Below, one piece after another: positions 8,814 to 17,811 of a stretch of DNA of 36,429 nucleotides. Source of the stretch: Caldilineaceae bacterium SB0661_bin_32 (GTDB lineage Bacteria > Chloroflexota > Anaerolineae > Caldilineales > Caldilineaceae); NCBI GenBank assembly GCA_009841235.1, contig VXMH01000001.1, positions 1-36,429 of the forward strand, written 5' to 3'. A program made the position numbers and the translations under genes. Within the stretch, counting starts at the first letter, position 1; each line of letters opens with the position of its first letter. Under the pieces are notes generated by a model, which worked only from the letters and a program-made list of their open reading frames with translations, was not told the DNA's origin and searched no databases.

Positions 8814-9806
8814 ATGAGCTCCTTTCTACTGATGGCGGCAAGCGCATTGATTATCGCCATTGGCGGGACGCCGTTGGTACGCTACGCCGCACTGCAATTA
8901 GGCATCCTCGACCAACCTTCCGCTCGCAAAATTCACAGCGCGCCTGTGCCCTTGATGGGCGGTGCAGCCATCTATGTCGCGTTTATCGCCGCCCTCGCCC
9001 TCTGGGGTGAACGCAGCTACGTCAACGAAGTCGTTGGCATCTTTGTCGGCGCCACCCTGGTCAGTCTGGTTGGCGCCCTGGACGACAGCCGCGGCGTCGG
9101 GAGCTATGTCAAGCTGCTGGTTCAGGTGGTGGCAGCCTGTATCTTGATCTTCAGCGGCGTCCAGGTCCGCCTCTTTGATGGGTTCCTGGACATTGTTCTG
9201 ACACTCTTCTGGGTGGTCGGCGTCACAAACGCGTTCAATCTGTTGGACAATATGGACGGGCTCTCCAGCGGTGTCGCCACAATCTCTGCAGCCTTCTTCA
9301 CCCTCCTGGCTGCAATGAGCGACCAGTATCTCGTGGGGACTTTGGCGGCCGCGCTTTGCGGCGCCTGCATCGGGTTTCTCGTCTACAACTGGAATCCGGC
9401 TCGCGTCTTTATGGGGGACACCGGGAGTCTTTTCCTCGGTTTCCTCCTCGCGGCCGTCGGCATCAAACTGCGTTTCCCCGCCAACACAGCCAGCATAACC
9501 TGGATGATTCCCATTCTCGTACTGGCGTTGCCCGTTTTCGACACGGCCCTCGTCTGCATCAGCCGCCTGCGCCGCGGCAAAAACCCTCTCACCACGGCAG
9601 GCAAAGATCACGTCAGCCACAGGCTTGCCCTCCGAACGGGAAGTCAGCGCGAAGCGGTACTTCTGTGTTATCTTATTACTGGAGGAACGGGTCTGGCCTC
9701 CGTTTTCCTGACCCAGGCCAACTTGCAGGAAGCTCTCATCGTCGGGTTGACTGCCCTCGCGCTGGCAGTTTTCGCGCTGTGGAAACTCGAGTTCCAGAGC
9801 AACTGA
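8814..9806 (+). CDS. WecA/TagO/MraY-family undecaprenyl-phosphate sugar-1-phosphate transferase
   Basis: This is a 330-residue integral membrane protein with about ten helices. It carries the signature acidic motifs of polyprenyl-phosphate N-acetylhexosamine-1-phosphate transferases: DD at 90-91 (LDDSRGVG), [11 protein letters not shown] at 139-149, and MGDTGS at 200-205. The cytoplasmic His motif HVSH (266-269) takes the place of the HIHH-type motif of WecA/TagO. The family attaches a sugar-1-phosphate to undecaprenyl phosphate and so starts O-antigen, teichoic acid or other surface glycans. MraY itself is less likely, because no mur, fts or dcw genes lie nearby and the His motif is of the WecA type. 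The gene follows the O-antigen ligase-like gene by 30 bp, which suggests co-transcription. The ATG is preceded by GGTGAG at short spacing. Confidence 0.85.
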   Translation: MSSFLLMAASALIIAIGGTPLVRYAALQLGILDQPSARKIHSAPVPLMGGAAIYVAFIAALALWGERSYVNEVVGIFVGATLVSLVGALDDSRGVGSYVKLLVQVVAACILIFSGVQVRLFDGFLDIVLTLFWVVGVTNAFNLLDNMDGLSSGVATISAAFFTLLAAMSDQYLVGTLAAALCGACIGFLVYNWNPARVFMGDTGSLFLGFLLAAVGIKLRFPANTASITWMIPILVLALPVFDTALVCISRLRRGKNPLTTAGKDHVSHRLALRTGSQREAVLLCYLITGGTGLASVFLTQANLQEALIVGLTALALAVFALWKLEFQSN

Positions 9807-9856
9807 GTGCGGACCGCCGGCCTGCTTCCAAGCCGTGCTCACCTATCTGATTCGAA

Positions 9857-9862
9857 AAGGAG
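9857..9862 (+). promoter_or_regulatory. Shine-Dalgarno sequence that decides the cyclophilin start
   Basis: AAGGAG ends directly against the in-frame ATG at 9863, too close for ribosome binding there. It lies 6 nt before the in-frame TTG at 9869, which is ideal spacing. The TTG is therefore the more likely start. Confidence 0.55.
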
Positions 9863-9868
9863 ATGACT

Positions 9869-10657
9869 TTGTTCTCAGTTCCCAGACGTAAGCCCACCGC
9901 TGCTGAAGATCCGTCACGCAACCAGGACGGTCCTGGCGATCTGTCGTCCGCGAGCCTGGGTTGGGCAGGAAGAGTTCGCTTCTCAAACTTTGCCGCGCGC
10001 TTCACGCAACGTCCAGGATACCTCGCGATTTTACTCCTGGTCCTCATTGTGCTCGTCATCTCATCCTGCACTGGCCCCACCGGGGCAACCGAAGATTCCC
10101 AGGAAGTTGAAGAGGGCGCCGCGGCGGCCCTCGAGCCGGCCGACCGAAATGGAATGTACGACGACAGCCCGGAGATGACCATCGATCCGAATGTCGAGTA
10201 TCACGCCGTTTTCAAGACTGAGAAAGGTGATATGCGGGTAAAGCTGTTTGCCGAAGAAGCGCCGGTTACGGTCAACAACTTCGTCTTTCTGGCCCGCGAC
10301 GGTTTTTACAACGACACGCATTTTCACAGAGTACTGCAAGACTTTATGGCCCAGGGCGGAGATCCCACCAATACCGGCGCGGGCGGCCCCGGCTATCAGT
10401 TCCAGGATGAGACCGCAGCCGGCCTCCAGTTCGACCGCGCCGGCCTCCTGGCTATGGCGAACGCAGGGCCAAATACGAACGGCAGCCAGTTCTTCATCAC
10501 CTTCGCCGAAACGCCTTGGCTGAACGGCAACCACACGATCTTCGGCGAGGTGGTCGATGGAATGGACGTGTTGTTCTCGCTCTCACTGCGGGATCCGAGG
10601 GCAGCCGCCTCTCCCGGCGATCTTCTGAAAACGGTCGAAATTGAGGAAGGTGAATGA
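9869..10657 (+). CDS. Membrane-anchored cyclophilin-type peptidyl-prolyl isomerase
   Basis: This 262-residue protein (264 if the ATG at 9863 is used) has a C-terminal cyclophilin domain over about 110-262. It has the bacterial active-site pattern: FHRVLQDFMAQGGD (catalytic Arg, Phe and Gln), NTNGSQFFIT, and the closing NGNHTIFGEV. Before it comes a hydrophobic segment, LAILLLVLIVLVISSC, ending in a lipobox-like ISSC. A low-complexity acidic spacer follows. The isomerase domain is therefore outside the cytoplasmic membrane, held by a helix or by lipid. The roughly 50-residue hydrophilic stretch before the hydrophobic segment is unusually long for a signal peptide, so an uncleaved type II anchor is equally possible. 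The role is folding of exported proteins. It lies 62 bp after the glycan transferase gene and about 100 bp before the VTT gene. Confidence 0.85.
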   Translation: MFSVPRRKPTAAEDPSRNQDGPGDLSSASLGWAGRVRFSNFAARFTQRPGYLAILLLVLIVLVISSCTGPTGATEDSQEVEEGAAAALEPADRNGMYDDSPEMTIDPNVEYHAVFKTEKGDMRVKLFAEEAPVTVNNFVFLARDGFYNDTHFHRVLQDFMAQGGDPTNTGAGGPGYQFQDETAAGLQFDRAGLLAMANAGPNTNGSQFFITFAETPWLNGNHTIFGEVVDGMDVLFSLSLRDPRAAASPGDLLKTVEIEEGE

Positions 10658-10760
10658 CTTCAGGCTCTATCACCTGCATCCTTTTCCCGTTCCCCGGCGC
10701 GTTGGATTCTCGCACTCGTTTCTCCGTTAAGAGCGCGCAGAACGCCAAATTGAGAAAGAC

Positions 10761-11423
10761 ATGAACACTGCCGGCGATACTGAACAGATTCAAAACGAAA
10801 CACGGTCTGCGGCGGGCGGCGACCGTCTGACAATTCTTGAAGAAGCCGGGGCAGAAGAGCTGGATTCCGCCCGACCCAATCCATGGATGACGGCTCTTCA
10901 GATTATCGGAATCCTTGCAATCGTTGCTGGCGCATTCTGGTTGGGAACGCAGAGAGAACTGGTGCAGCGGTTCAGCCAGTGGGGATACTTCAGCAGCTTT
11001 CTGATCAGCCTGATCGGAAGTGCGACCGTAATCCTGCCCGCCCCCGGGCTTGCCCTGATACTGGCCCTCGGCGCACACTTGAACCCCGTTTTCCTCGGGA
11101 TCGTTGCCGGCTTCGGCAGCGGCCTGGGAGAACTGTCGGGCTACCTTGCGGGCAAAGCCGGCCGCAATCTCGTCAGTGGTGAGGGGAGATTCACCGCCTT
11201 TCTCCACCGGATGACCACCCGCTTTACTACGCCCGCTCTCTTTATTCTTGCTATCCTTCCCTTGCCGATCTTCGATTTTGCAGGCATTCTTGCCGGCGCC
11301 CTGCGGATGCCCGTTTTGCGCTTCCTCGCGGTGGTCATCAGCGGCAAGATCATTAAGCACGCCCTGGCCGCCTACCTCGGTGCAGAGTTTTTTGAGATGG
11401 TACTCACCAGGTACGGCTTCTGA
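10761..11423 (+). CDS. VTT-domain (DedA/TVP38-like) membrane protein
   Basis: This 220-residue protein has a hydrophilic N-terminus of about 42 residues, then about five hydrophobic segments. The central part carries the VTT/SNARE-associated pattern: a re-entrant-type segment around ILPAPGLALILALGA, then GSGLGELSGYLAGKAGR, which matches the F/G-x-x-x-G-E-x-x-x-Y-x-x-G signature. Near the end, ILPLPIFDFAGILAG is the second conserved loop. DedA/TVP38 proteins have been linked to lipid-carrier scramblase activity and membrane homeostasis. That would suit the neighbouring undecaprenyl-phosphate enzyme, but the link is inference. The ribosome-binding site is weak (GAGAAAG). The next gene starts 108 bp downstream. 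Confidence 0.75.
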   Translation: MNTAGDTEQIQNETRSAAGGDRLTILEEAGAEELDSARPNPWMTALQIIGILAIVAGAFWLGTQRELVQRFSQWGYFSSFLISLIGSATVILPAPGLALILALGAHLNPVFLGIVAGFGSGLGELSGYLAGKAGRNLVSGEGRFTAFLHRMTTRFTTPALFILAILPLPIFDFAGILAGALRMPVLRFLAVVISGKIIKHALAAYLGAEFFEMVLTRYGF

Positions 11424-11442
11424 TACCAGCGCCCCCGCCAGT

Positions 11443-11461
11443 CTGAGGGCGGCCGCCTCAG
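11443..11461 (+). terminator. GC-rich hairpin after the VTT gene, weak terminator candidate
   Basis: CTGAGGGC pairs with GCCTCAG apart from one bulged G, with GGCC at the turn, 20 bp after the VTT stop. No T-run follows, so function as an intrinsic terminator is doubtful. Confidence 0.25.
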
Positions 11462-11531
11462 CGCGGCGCCCGATTTCTGCGAAACAGTTCACTTCACTCG
11501 TGCGGGGCTGTTCCTATAGGAGCACAGAACC

Positions 11532-14500
11532 ATGTTTCAACGTTTTCTCCTGACGTTTCTGCCGATTCTGATCGCTCTTGCGTCTCTTGGATGTAACGCA
11601 GACAGTTCCCAAGGTCTGGATTCAGGCGGCGCCGGTTTGTCCGCCGTACATGATGAGGGCCCGACAGGCGGCTTCTTCGAGGACGACCTATTTGACGATT
11701 TCGGACAGGAGTTCGACGAATCGGGCTCCCCGCCGTTTTCGCTTGGCGAAGGCCAGCCCGATTGGGACGCAGACCAGGCCCGCCCTTCTCTTGCCGAAAC
11801 GACGCCTCTTTCTCAGCAGCAGATTCAAGTGCTGTTGACCCGTTTGCCTCCTCTTCACCAGGAAGAAGGGGACGCCGCCCAGGTGCGCCTCCCGGACCAG
11901 AGCCTGCCGCCCCCGCGCCCCGGTCAGGAAGTCGAGCTGCCTTTCCCGCCGCCTCAGCCCGAGTCGCCGCTCGACGTTCAGGAGGACGCGCCCCTGACCG
12001 TCCTTCGTTTTTCACCGGAAGGGGACGTCTCTCTTGCCCCGCAACTGAGTGTAACATTCAGTCAACCCATGGTTTCGCTCACCAGTCACCAGGAGCTGGC
12101 CGCGGAGGAGATACCGGTCGACGTTGAGCCTGCCGTGACCGGCCGTTGGCGCTGGGTGGGAACGAAAACCCTCCTGTTTGAAGCTGGCGCAGACGGGGGC
12201 GCCAGGATGCCGATGGCAACCGAGTATGCGGCCAGGATCGCCGCCGGCACGGAATCTGCTTCCGGAACGAATCTGGCAGAACCGGTCAGCTGGACTTTCC
12301 GAACCCCGGCGCCGACTCTGCAATCCGCCTATCCGACCGGCGGTCCCTTTGGGCGGGAGCCGGTCTTCTTCGCGTCTTTTGACCAGAGCATAGATCCTGC
12401 CGCAGTCCTCGGGCATACGCATCTGACAGCCCAAGGCCGCCGGTACGCCGTGCGCTTGGCCGGCGATGACGAAATTGCCGTGGATTCGCGGGTCCAACGC
12501 CTGATAGCAAGGTCAACCGACAACAGGTGGTTGGCGTTCGTCTCCGATGAGCTGTTGCCCCCCGACACGACGGTGACGGTCACCTTCGCAGCCGGCACGC
12601 CATCCGCAGAAGGACCTCTCGTTACAGCCCATCCCCAGAGCTACAGTTTCAGAACGCCCGGCAAGTTTGCGCTCCGGCAGCGCGAGTGCGCGTGGGGAGG
12701 AAACACCCAGTGCCCCCCCAATAGCCCCCTGTCGCTGCGATTCAGCAATCCCATCGACACCGAGTCGTTTGACCCTTCCCTCATCACTATCGAGCCGAAA
12801 CTCGACTACGTCTCGTATGAGGTTTTCGGCGATTCAATCTGGATCGTTGGCAACACAAAGGCAAGGACAACCTACGACGTAACCGTCGCCCCAAGCCTGA
12901 CCGACCGTTTCGGTCAGGCTCTGGGCGAGGAAGCACAGTCCCGGTTCAGGATTGGGCCGATGGAGGCTTTTCTTGCTGCCGGGGGCAGGGGTCCGATTAC
13001 CATCCTTGACCCCTACGGCAAACCGTCCTATCCCGTCTACTCGGTAAATGTCTACGCAATCAACGCACGGGTCTATCGCGTCTCTCCGGAGCAGTACATC
13101 GAATACCAGCAGTGGCGCAACGACCTCTGGCGCGACAATGAGGCAGAGCCGCCCGGTGAACTGGTCATTGAGCGCAAGCTGGAGATCAGCCGCCAATTCG
13201 ACACCGTGGTCGAGACTGAAATCGATCTGACCCCCGCGCTCGACCGCGGCACAGGCCACCTTATCCTGTACATAGAACCGGAGGGCGGTCTGCTCTCAAA
13301 CCTCTTCAACAGACAGCTGCAAGAGATGAGAGTAATCTCTTGGGTTCAGGTGACCGAGATCGGTCTGGATGCCTTTGTCGACGCAGATGAGATGCTGTTG
13401 TGGGCCAATAGCCTGGTTGACGGCGCCCCCCTGGCCGACGTCGAGGTCACTCTATGGCCGCAGGAGGTGCAGGGAACGACCGGCGAGACAGGTTCAGTTC
13501 GGTTGCGCCTGCCGCGCAACAGTTCCCAGTTGCTCATCGCCCGCAACGGCGATGACGCGGCCTTCCTGCCCGAAAACCGCTACGAATACTACCGAACTGA
13601 GCTCGGTTGGAACGGATGGCGGCAGCGCGCCGAGCGCGCCAACGTCCGCTACTTTGTCTTTGACGACCGCAAAATCTACCGTCCCGGCGAGACCGTCAGC
13701 GTCAAAGGCTGGATGCGTCAAATTGAGCGCGGTCCGGAGGGCGACGTCAGCCTGTTGCCGGAAGGCGCGGCCTCCGTGCTTGAGTATACGGTGCGGGATT
13801 CGTCGAATAACCTGATTCACACGGACAAAGCCGCAATCAACGCCCTGGGCGGCTTCCACTTTCAGTTTGACCTGCCGGAAAACGTCAATCTGGGCTACGC
13901 TTGGATTGAGTTCCACCCGACCTTTGATGAGGACTACGAAGCGCGCTACGAGCATGTCTTCCAGATACAGGAGTTCCGCCGGCCCGAATTTGAGGTCAGC
14001 GCCGCCGTCAGTGAAGGACCCCACGTCGCCGGCGGCCATGCCCTGGCGACCGTAAGCGCCAGCTACTTTGCCGGCGGTCCGCTTCCCGGCGCGGAGGTCG
14101 GTTGGGAGGTCGAGGCCTCAGAAGGGTCCTATGATCCTCCCAACTGGCCCGACTTTGTCTTCGGAAAATGGTCTCCGTGGTGGGGTTACCATGGCGAATC
14201 CGGCTACCTCGGACGCGCATCCTTCCGTTCCCGCACCGACGCGGCCGGCCAGCACAATCTGCGCATTGACTTCCTCACCGCCGCCGGAGACGGAGCTGAA
14301 ACAGCCGGCGCAGAGAAAGTAAGACCCTTCCCGGCCCACATTGACGCTACGGCCACGGTCATGGACGTGAATCGGCAAGCGTGGAGCAGCCGAGCCGGTT
14401 TCCTGCTCCATCCGGCCGACCGCTACGTCGGCCTCCGCACTGCGCGCTACTTCGTCGAACAGGGCGAGCCCCTGTCGGTCGAGGTGGTCGTCACCGACAT

Positions 14501-17500
14501 CGATGGCAGTGCGGTCGAAGGGCATCGCGCATTTGTAAAAGCCGCACTATTGGATTGGGAATACCGCGACGGCGAATGGCAGGAGACCGAGAAGGAGACG
14601 CAGGAATGTTCGGTCGAGACAACGGCCGCCTCGCGGCCGGACGACCCCGAACAGGGCTTCGCCTCCTGTTCCTTCGGGACGGCAGTCGGTGGGGCGTACC
14701 GGATCACCGCCACCGTCATCGACGAAGCCGGCCGCCGTAACCGGACCGAAATGACCCGCTGGGTGACCGGCGGTCAGCGCCCTCCCCGCGGCAACCTGGA
14801 ACGGGAGGAGTTGCAGCTCATTCCGGACAGCGAAGACTATGCTCCGGGTGACATGGCTGAAATTCTGATCCAGGCACCTTTCCACCCCGCGGAGGGCCTC
14901 CTCACATTGCGGCGTGACGGCCTTGTGTCGAGCGAGCGGTTTACCATGGAAGGACCCACCTACACGCTGCAAGTGCGAATCGAAGAGAACCATATTCCCA
15001 ACATCCACGTACAGGTGGATCTCGTCGGCGCAGGCGAGCGCGTGGATGACGCAGGCAACGCGCTGCCGGGTCTGCCTCGCCGCCCCGCCTACGCACGCGG
15101 ACGGCTGAACCTGTCGATTCCGGCACTGAGCCGAACATTGCAAGTAGACGCGAAGCCGAGGGCGGCTCGACTGGAGCCCGGCGCAGAAACAGCGATCGAT
15201 GTGACGGTTTCGGACGCAGACGGCGCACCTGTGGACGGCGCCGAATTCGCCGTCGTTGTCGTTGACGAGGCAATTCTGGCCCTGACCGGCTATCAGCTGC
15301 TCGACCCCATCAACGTGTTCTATGGCCACCGCGGTCGCGGCGTCAGCGATCATTACAACCGCGACGATCTCCTGCTTGCCAGCCCCCAATCGCTGCAAGG
15401 CGCAGCGCCGCTGCCGACAAGGACCCCCCAACCCCCGCCGGCGTTGCAGCAATCGAGGTCCATGGGAATGGAGGCTGCAGCTCCCGCCGCCATGGCGGAA
15501 ATGGCCATGGCCGATGAAGCGGCCGAAGAAGCAGGCGCCGCAGATGGCGACGGGCCATCGATTCGGGCCCGGCTGAACTTTGAGCCCTTAGCTTTATTCG
15601 CGCCCGAAGTGCGTACCGACCAGGACGGCCAAGCCACTGTATCGGTCAAACTGCCTGATAACCTGACCCGCTACCGCGTGATGGTTGTAGCAGTCGCCGA
15701 AGGCCGTTTCTTCGGCGCCGGTGAATCCAGCCTGACCGCGCGCCTGCCTCTTATGGTTCGTCCCTCCGCCCCGCGTTTCCTGAATTTCGGCGACAGCTTC
15801 GAACTGCCGGTCGTCCTCCAGAACCAGACCGACGAGGCAATAGAAGTACATACAATCGTTCGCGCCGTGAACGCCAACGTCATCGGAGAGAGCGGAGTGG
15901 AAGGCGTGGCCGGCTCCGCAGTGACGGTCCCTGCCAACGACCGCGTGGAAGTGCGCTTTCCCACAACCACGGCCAGCGCAGGCAGTTCCCGCTTCCAGTT
16001 CGGCGCGATCGACGCCAATCGACCGGCCGTCGCCGACGCGGCCGAACTCTATCTGCCGGTGTTCACGCCTGCGACCACCGAGGCCTTCGCCGTCTACGGC
16101 GAAATCGACGAGGACGGCGCGGTCCTGCAACCCATCCGGCCGCCTGCCGGCACAGTTCCTGACTATGGCGGCCTGGAAGTAACTCTCTCCTCCACCGCTC
16201 TGCAAACCCTGACGGACGCCTTCATCTACCTGGTGAGATACCCGTTCGACTCCTCCGAGCAGATCGCTTCCCGCATCCTTGCCGTGGCCGCACTGCGTGA
16301 CGTGCTGGCGGCTTTTGACGCCGAAGGACTGCCGGCTTCGGATGAGATAGAGACGGCGATGGAAAGGGACCTGCAGACACTCGAAGCTCTGCAAGACCAC
16401 GGGGGAGGCTTCCCCATCTGGCGGCGAGGCGGAGAGATCTGGCCCTACCACAGCGTGCACGCGGCGCATGCTCTCGCCCGCGCCCGTCTGAAAGGGTACG
16501 CCGTGCCCAACCACATGGTCAGCCGTTCTCTTGACTATCTTCGCGATATCGAGCGGCAGTTCCCCTCCTGGTACAGTGTCGAGGCCCGCCGCGGGCTTTC
16601 CTCCTATGCCCTCTATGTTCGCAAACTGCTCAACGACGACGATCCTGCCAAGGCGCGGTCACTGGTTAGTGAGGCGGGCCTGGAAAACCTCTCCCTGGAA
16701 AGCATCGGCTGGCTCCTCTTTGTCCTGACCGATGATGCGGCATCGCACGCGACGGTTTCCGAAATGCGGCGTTTCATCGCGAACAGGGTGACCGAGACGG
16801 CAGGCGCGGCGACGATAGCGACCGGCTATACCGACGGCGACTACCTGCTGCTCCATTCCAGCCGCCGCGCCGACGCGGTCCTGTTGGAAGCCCTTGTGCT
16901 GGACCAGCCGGAAAGCGATCTGATAACCAAGCTCGTGCGCGGCCTGCTGGGGCACCGCACCGCCGGTCGCTGGAGCAACACGCAGGAAAACGTATGGGTC
17001 CTGCTGGCGATGGACCGCTATTTCAAGCGGTTCGAATCCCAAACGCCCGACTTTGCCGCCAGAGTCTGGCTGGGGGAGCAGTTGGCGGCGACCCGCGCTT
17101 TCCAGGGCCGTTCGACCGATAACGCGGGCCTGGATCTGCCCATGCAATTCCTGCATGAGAGCGCGTCAGATGCAGAGGGCGACCTGCCCCTGTTGGTCCA
17201 GAAGGAGGGCCGGGGGCGGCTCTACTACCGGTTAGGACTCCGTTACGCTCCCATCGACCTCAGCCTGGGTCCGGCGGACCATGGCTTCACCGTCGAACGC
17301 ATCTACGAGGCAGTGGACGACCCCGCCGATGTAAGTCGCGATGAAGATGGCGTCTGGCACATCAGGGCTGGCGCTCGTGTGCGTGTCAGGCTGACAATGG
17401 CGGCTCCCTCCCGCCGCGTCCACGTTGCCCTGGTAGATCCGCTGCCGGCCGGCTTGGAAATCCTGAATCCTGAACTGGCCGTGACCGCCGACCCGCCACA

Positions 17501-17753
17501 GGATCAGAACAGGTCCCGTGCCAGGCGCTGGTGGTGGGGCAGCTGGTATCAGCATCAGAACCTGCGCGATGAACGGGCCGAGGCATTCACGTCATATCTG
17601 TGGGCAGGCGTTTACGAATACAGCTACCTCGCCCGCGCCACGACGCCCGGCGCCTTCGTTGCGCCCCCCGCCAAAGCAGAGGAAATGTACGCACCCGAGA
17701 CCTTCGGCCGGACGGGAACCAGCTGGATTGTCGTAGAGGTCGGCGAAGAATAG
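11532..17753 (+). CDS. Alpha-2-macroglobulin-like lipoprotein lacking the thioester cysteine
   Basis: This is a 2073-residue exported protein. The N-terminal hydrophobic segment ends LASLGC, a lipobox, giving a lipid-anchored Cys21. An acidic/Pro-rich linker (about 22-150) follows, then Ig-like domains with the pattern VTFSQPM (about 155-480). A macroglobulin MG2 domain begins near 706 (YFVFDDRKIYRPGETV) and more MG domains follow. A low-complexity linker of Pro, Met, Ala and Glu (about 1289-1340) sits where the bait region is expected. Then come LPDNLTRYRV (near 1374) and an alpha-helical thioester-type domain (about 1560-1850). At the usual YPxGCxEQ site the sequence is YPFDSSEQ (1570-1577): Ser1574 replaces the cysteine, so no thioester can form. 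The C-terminal receptor-binding-like domain is intact (about 1900-2073). Bacterial relatives trap proteases at the cell surface. No pbpC neighbour is present. Ribosome-binding site AGGAG lies at 11518-11522. Confidence 0.9.
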   Translation: MFQRFLLTFLPILIALASLGCNADSSQGLDSGGAGLSAVHDEGPTGGFFEDDLFDDFGQEFDESGSPPFSLGEGQPDWDADQARPSLAETTPLSQQQIQVLLTRLPPLHQEEGDAAQVRLPDQSLPPPRPGQEVELPFPPPQPESPLDVQEDAPLTVLRFSPEGDVSLAPQLSVTFSQPMVSLTSHQELAAEEIPVDVEPAVTGRWRWVGTKTLLFEAGADGGARMPMATEYAARIAAGTESASGTNLAEPVSWTFRTPAPTLQSAYPTGGPFGREPVFFASFDQSIDPAAVLGHTHLTAQGRRYAVRLAGDDEIAVDSRVQRLIARSTDNRWLAFVSDELLPPDTTVTVTFAAGTPSAEGPLVTAHPQSYSFRTPGKFALRQRECAWGGNTQCPPNSPLSLRFSNPIDTESFDPSLITIEPKLDYVSYEVFGDSIWIVGNTKARTTYDVTVAPSLTDRFGQALGEEAQSRFRIGPMEAFLAAGGRGPITILDPYGKPSYPVYSVNVYAINARVYRVSPEQYIEYQQWRNDLWRDNEAEPPGELVIERKLEISRQFDTVVETEIDLTPALDRGTGHLILYIEPEGGLLSNLFNRQLQEMRVISWVQVTEIGLDAFVDADEMLLWANSLVDGAPLADVEVTLWPQEVQGTTGETGSVRLRLPRNSSQLLIARNGDDAAFLPENRYEYYRTELGWNGWRQRAERANVRYFVFDDRKIYRPGETVSVKGWMRQIERGPEGDVSLLPEGAASVLEYTVRDSSNNLIHTDKAAINALGGFHFQFDLPENVNLGYAWIEFHPTFDEDYEARYEHVFQIQEFRRPEFEVSAAVSEGPHVAGGHALATVSASYFAGGPLPGAEVGWEVEASEGSYDPPNWPDFVFGKWSPWWGYHGESGYLGRASFRSRTDAAGQHNLRIDFLTAAGDGAETAGAEKVRPFPAHIDATATVMDVNRQAWSSRAGFLLHPADRYVGLRTARYFVEQGEPLSVEVVVTDIDGSAVEGHRAFVKAALLDWEYRDGEWQETEKETQECSVETTAASRPDDPEQGFASCSFGTAVGGAYRITATVIDEAGRRNRTEMTRWVTGGQRPPRGNLEREELQLIPDSEDYAPGDMAEILIQAPFHPAEGLLTLRRDGLVSSERFTMEGPTYTLQVRIEENHIPNIHVQVDLVGAGERVDDAGNALPGLPRRPAYARGRLNLSIPALSRTLQVDAKPRAARLEPGAETAIDVTVSDADGAPVDGAEFAVVVVDEAILALTGYQLLDPINVFYGHRGRGVSDHYNRDDLLLASPQSLQGAAPLPTRTPQPPPALQQSRSMGMEAAAPAAMAEMAMADEAAEEAGAADGDGPSIRARLNFEPLALFAPEVRTDQDGQATVSVKLPDNLTRYRVMVVAVAEGRFFGAGESSLTARLPLMVRPSAPRFLNFGDSFELPVVLQNQTDEAIEVHTIVRAVNANVIGESGVEGVAGSAVTVPANDRVEVRFPTTTASAGSSRFQFGAIDANRPAVADAAELYLPVFTPATTEAFAVYGEIDEDGAVLQPIRPPAGTVPDYGGLEVTLSSTALQTLTDAFIYLVRYPFDSSEQIASRILAVAALRDVLAAFDAEGLPASDEIETAMERDLQTLEALQDHGGGFPIWRRGGEIWPYHSVHAAHALARARLKGYAVPNHMVSRSLDYLRDIERQFPSWYSVEARRGLSSYALYVRKLLNDDDPAKARSLVSEAGLENLSLESIGWLLFVLTDDAASHATVSEMRRFIANRVTETAGAATIATGYTDGDYLLLHSSRRADAVLLEALVLDQPESDLITKLVRGLLGHRTAGRWSNTQENVWVLLAMDRYFKRFESQTPDFAARVWLGEQLAATRAFQGRSTDNAGLDLPMQFLHESASDAEGDLPLLVQKEGRGRLYYRLGLRYAPIDLSLGPADHGFTVERIYEAVDDPADVSRDEDGVWHIRAGARVRVRLTMAAPSRRVHVALVDPLPAGLEILNPELAVTADPPQDQNRSRARRWWWGSWYQHQNLRDERAEAFTSYLWAGVYEYSYLARATTPGAFVAPPAKAEEMYAPETFGRTGTSWIVVEVGEE
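12894..12920 (+). repeat. Perfect 11-bp inverted repeat inside the macroglobulin gene
   Basis: AGCCTGACCGA (12894-12904) and TCGGTCAGGCT (12910-12920) are exact reverse complements around a 5-nt loop. The stem is coding (SLTDRFGQA), in a segment that is often conserved in these Ig-like domains, so the symmetry may be accidental. Confidence 0.7.
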
Positions 17754-17811
17754 GAAGTGACCGGACCGGCTCTTGCTCACGGCACAGCCTTGGACTGCAC
17801 AGGAGAGAACA

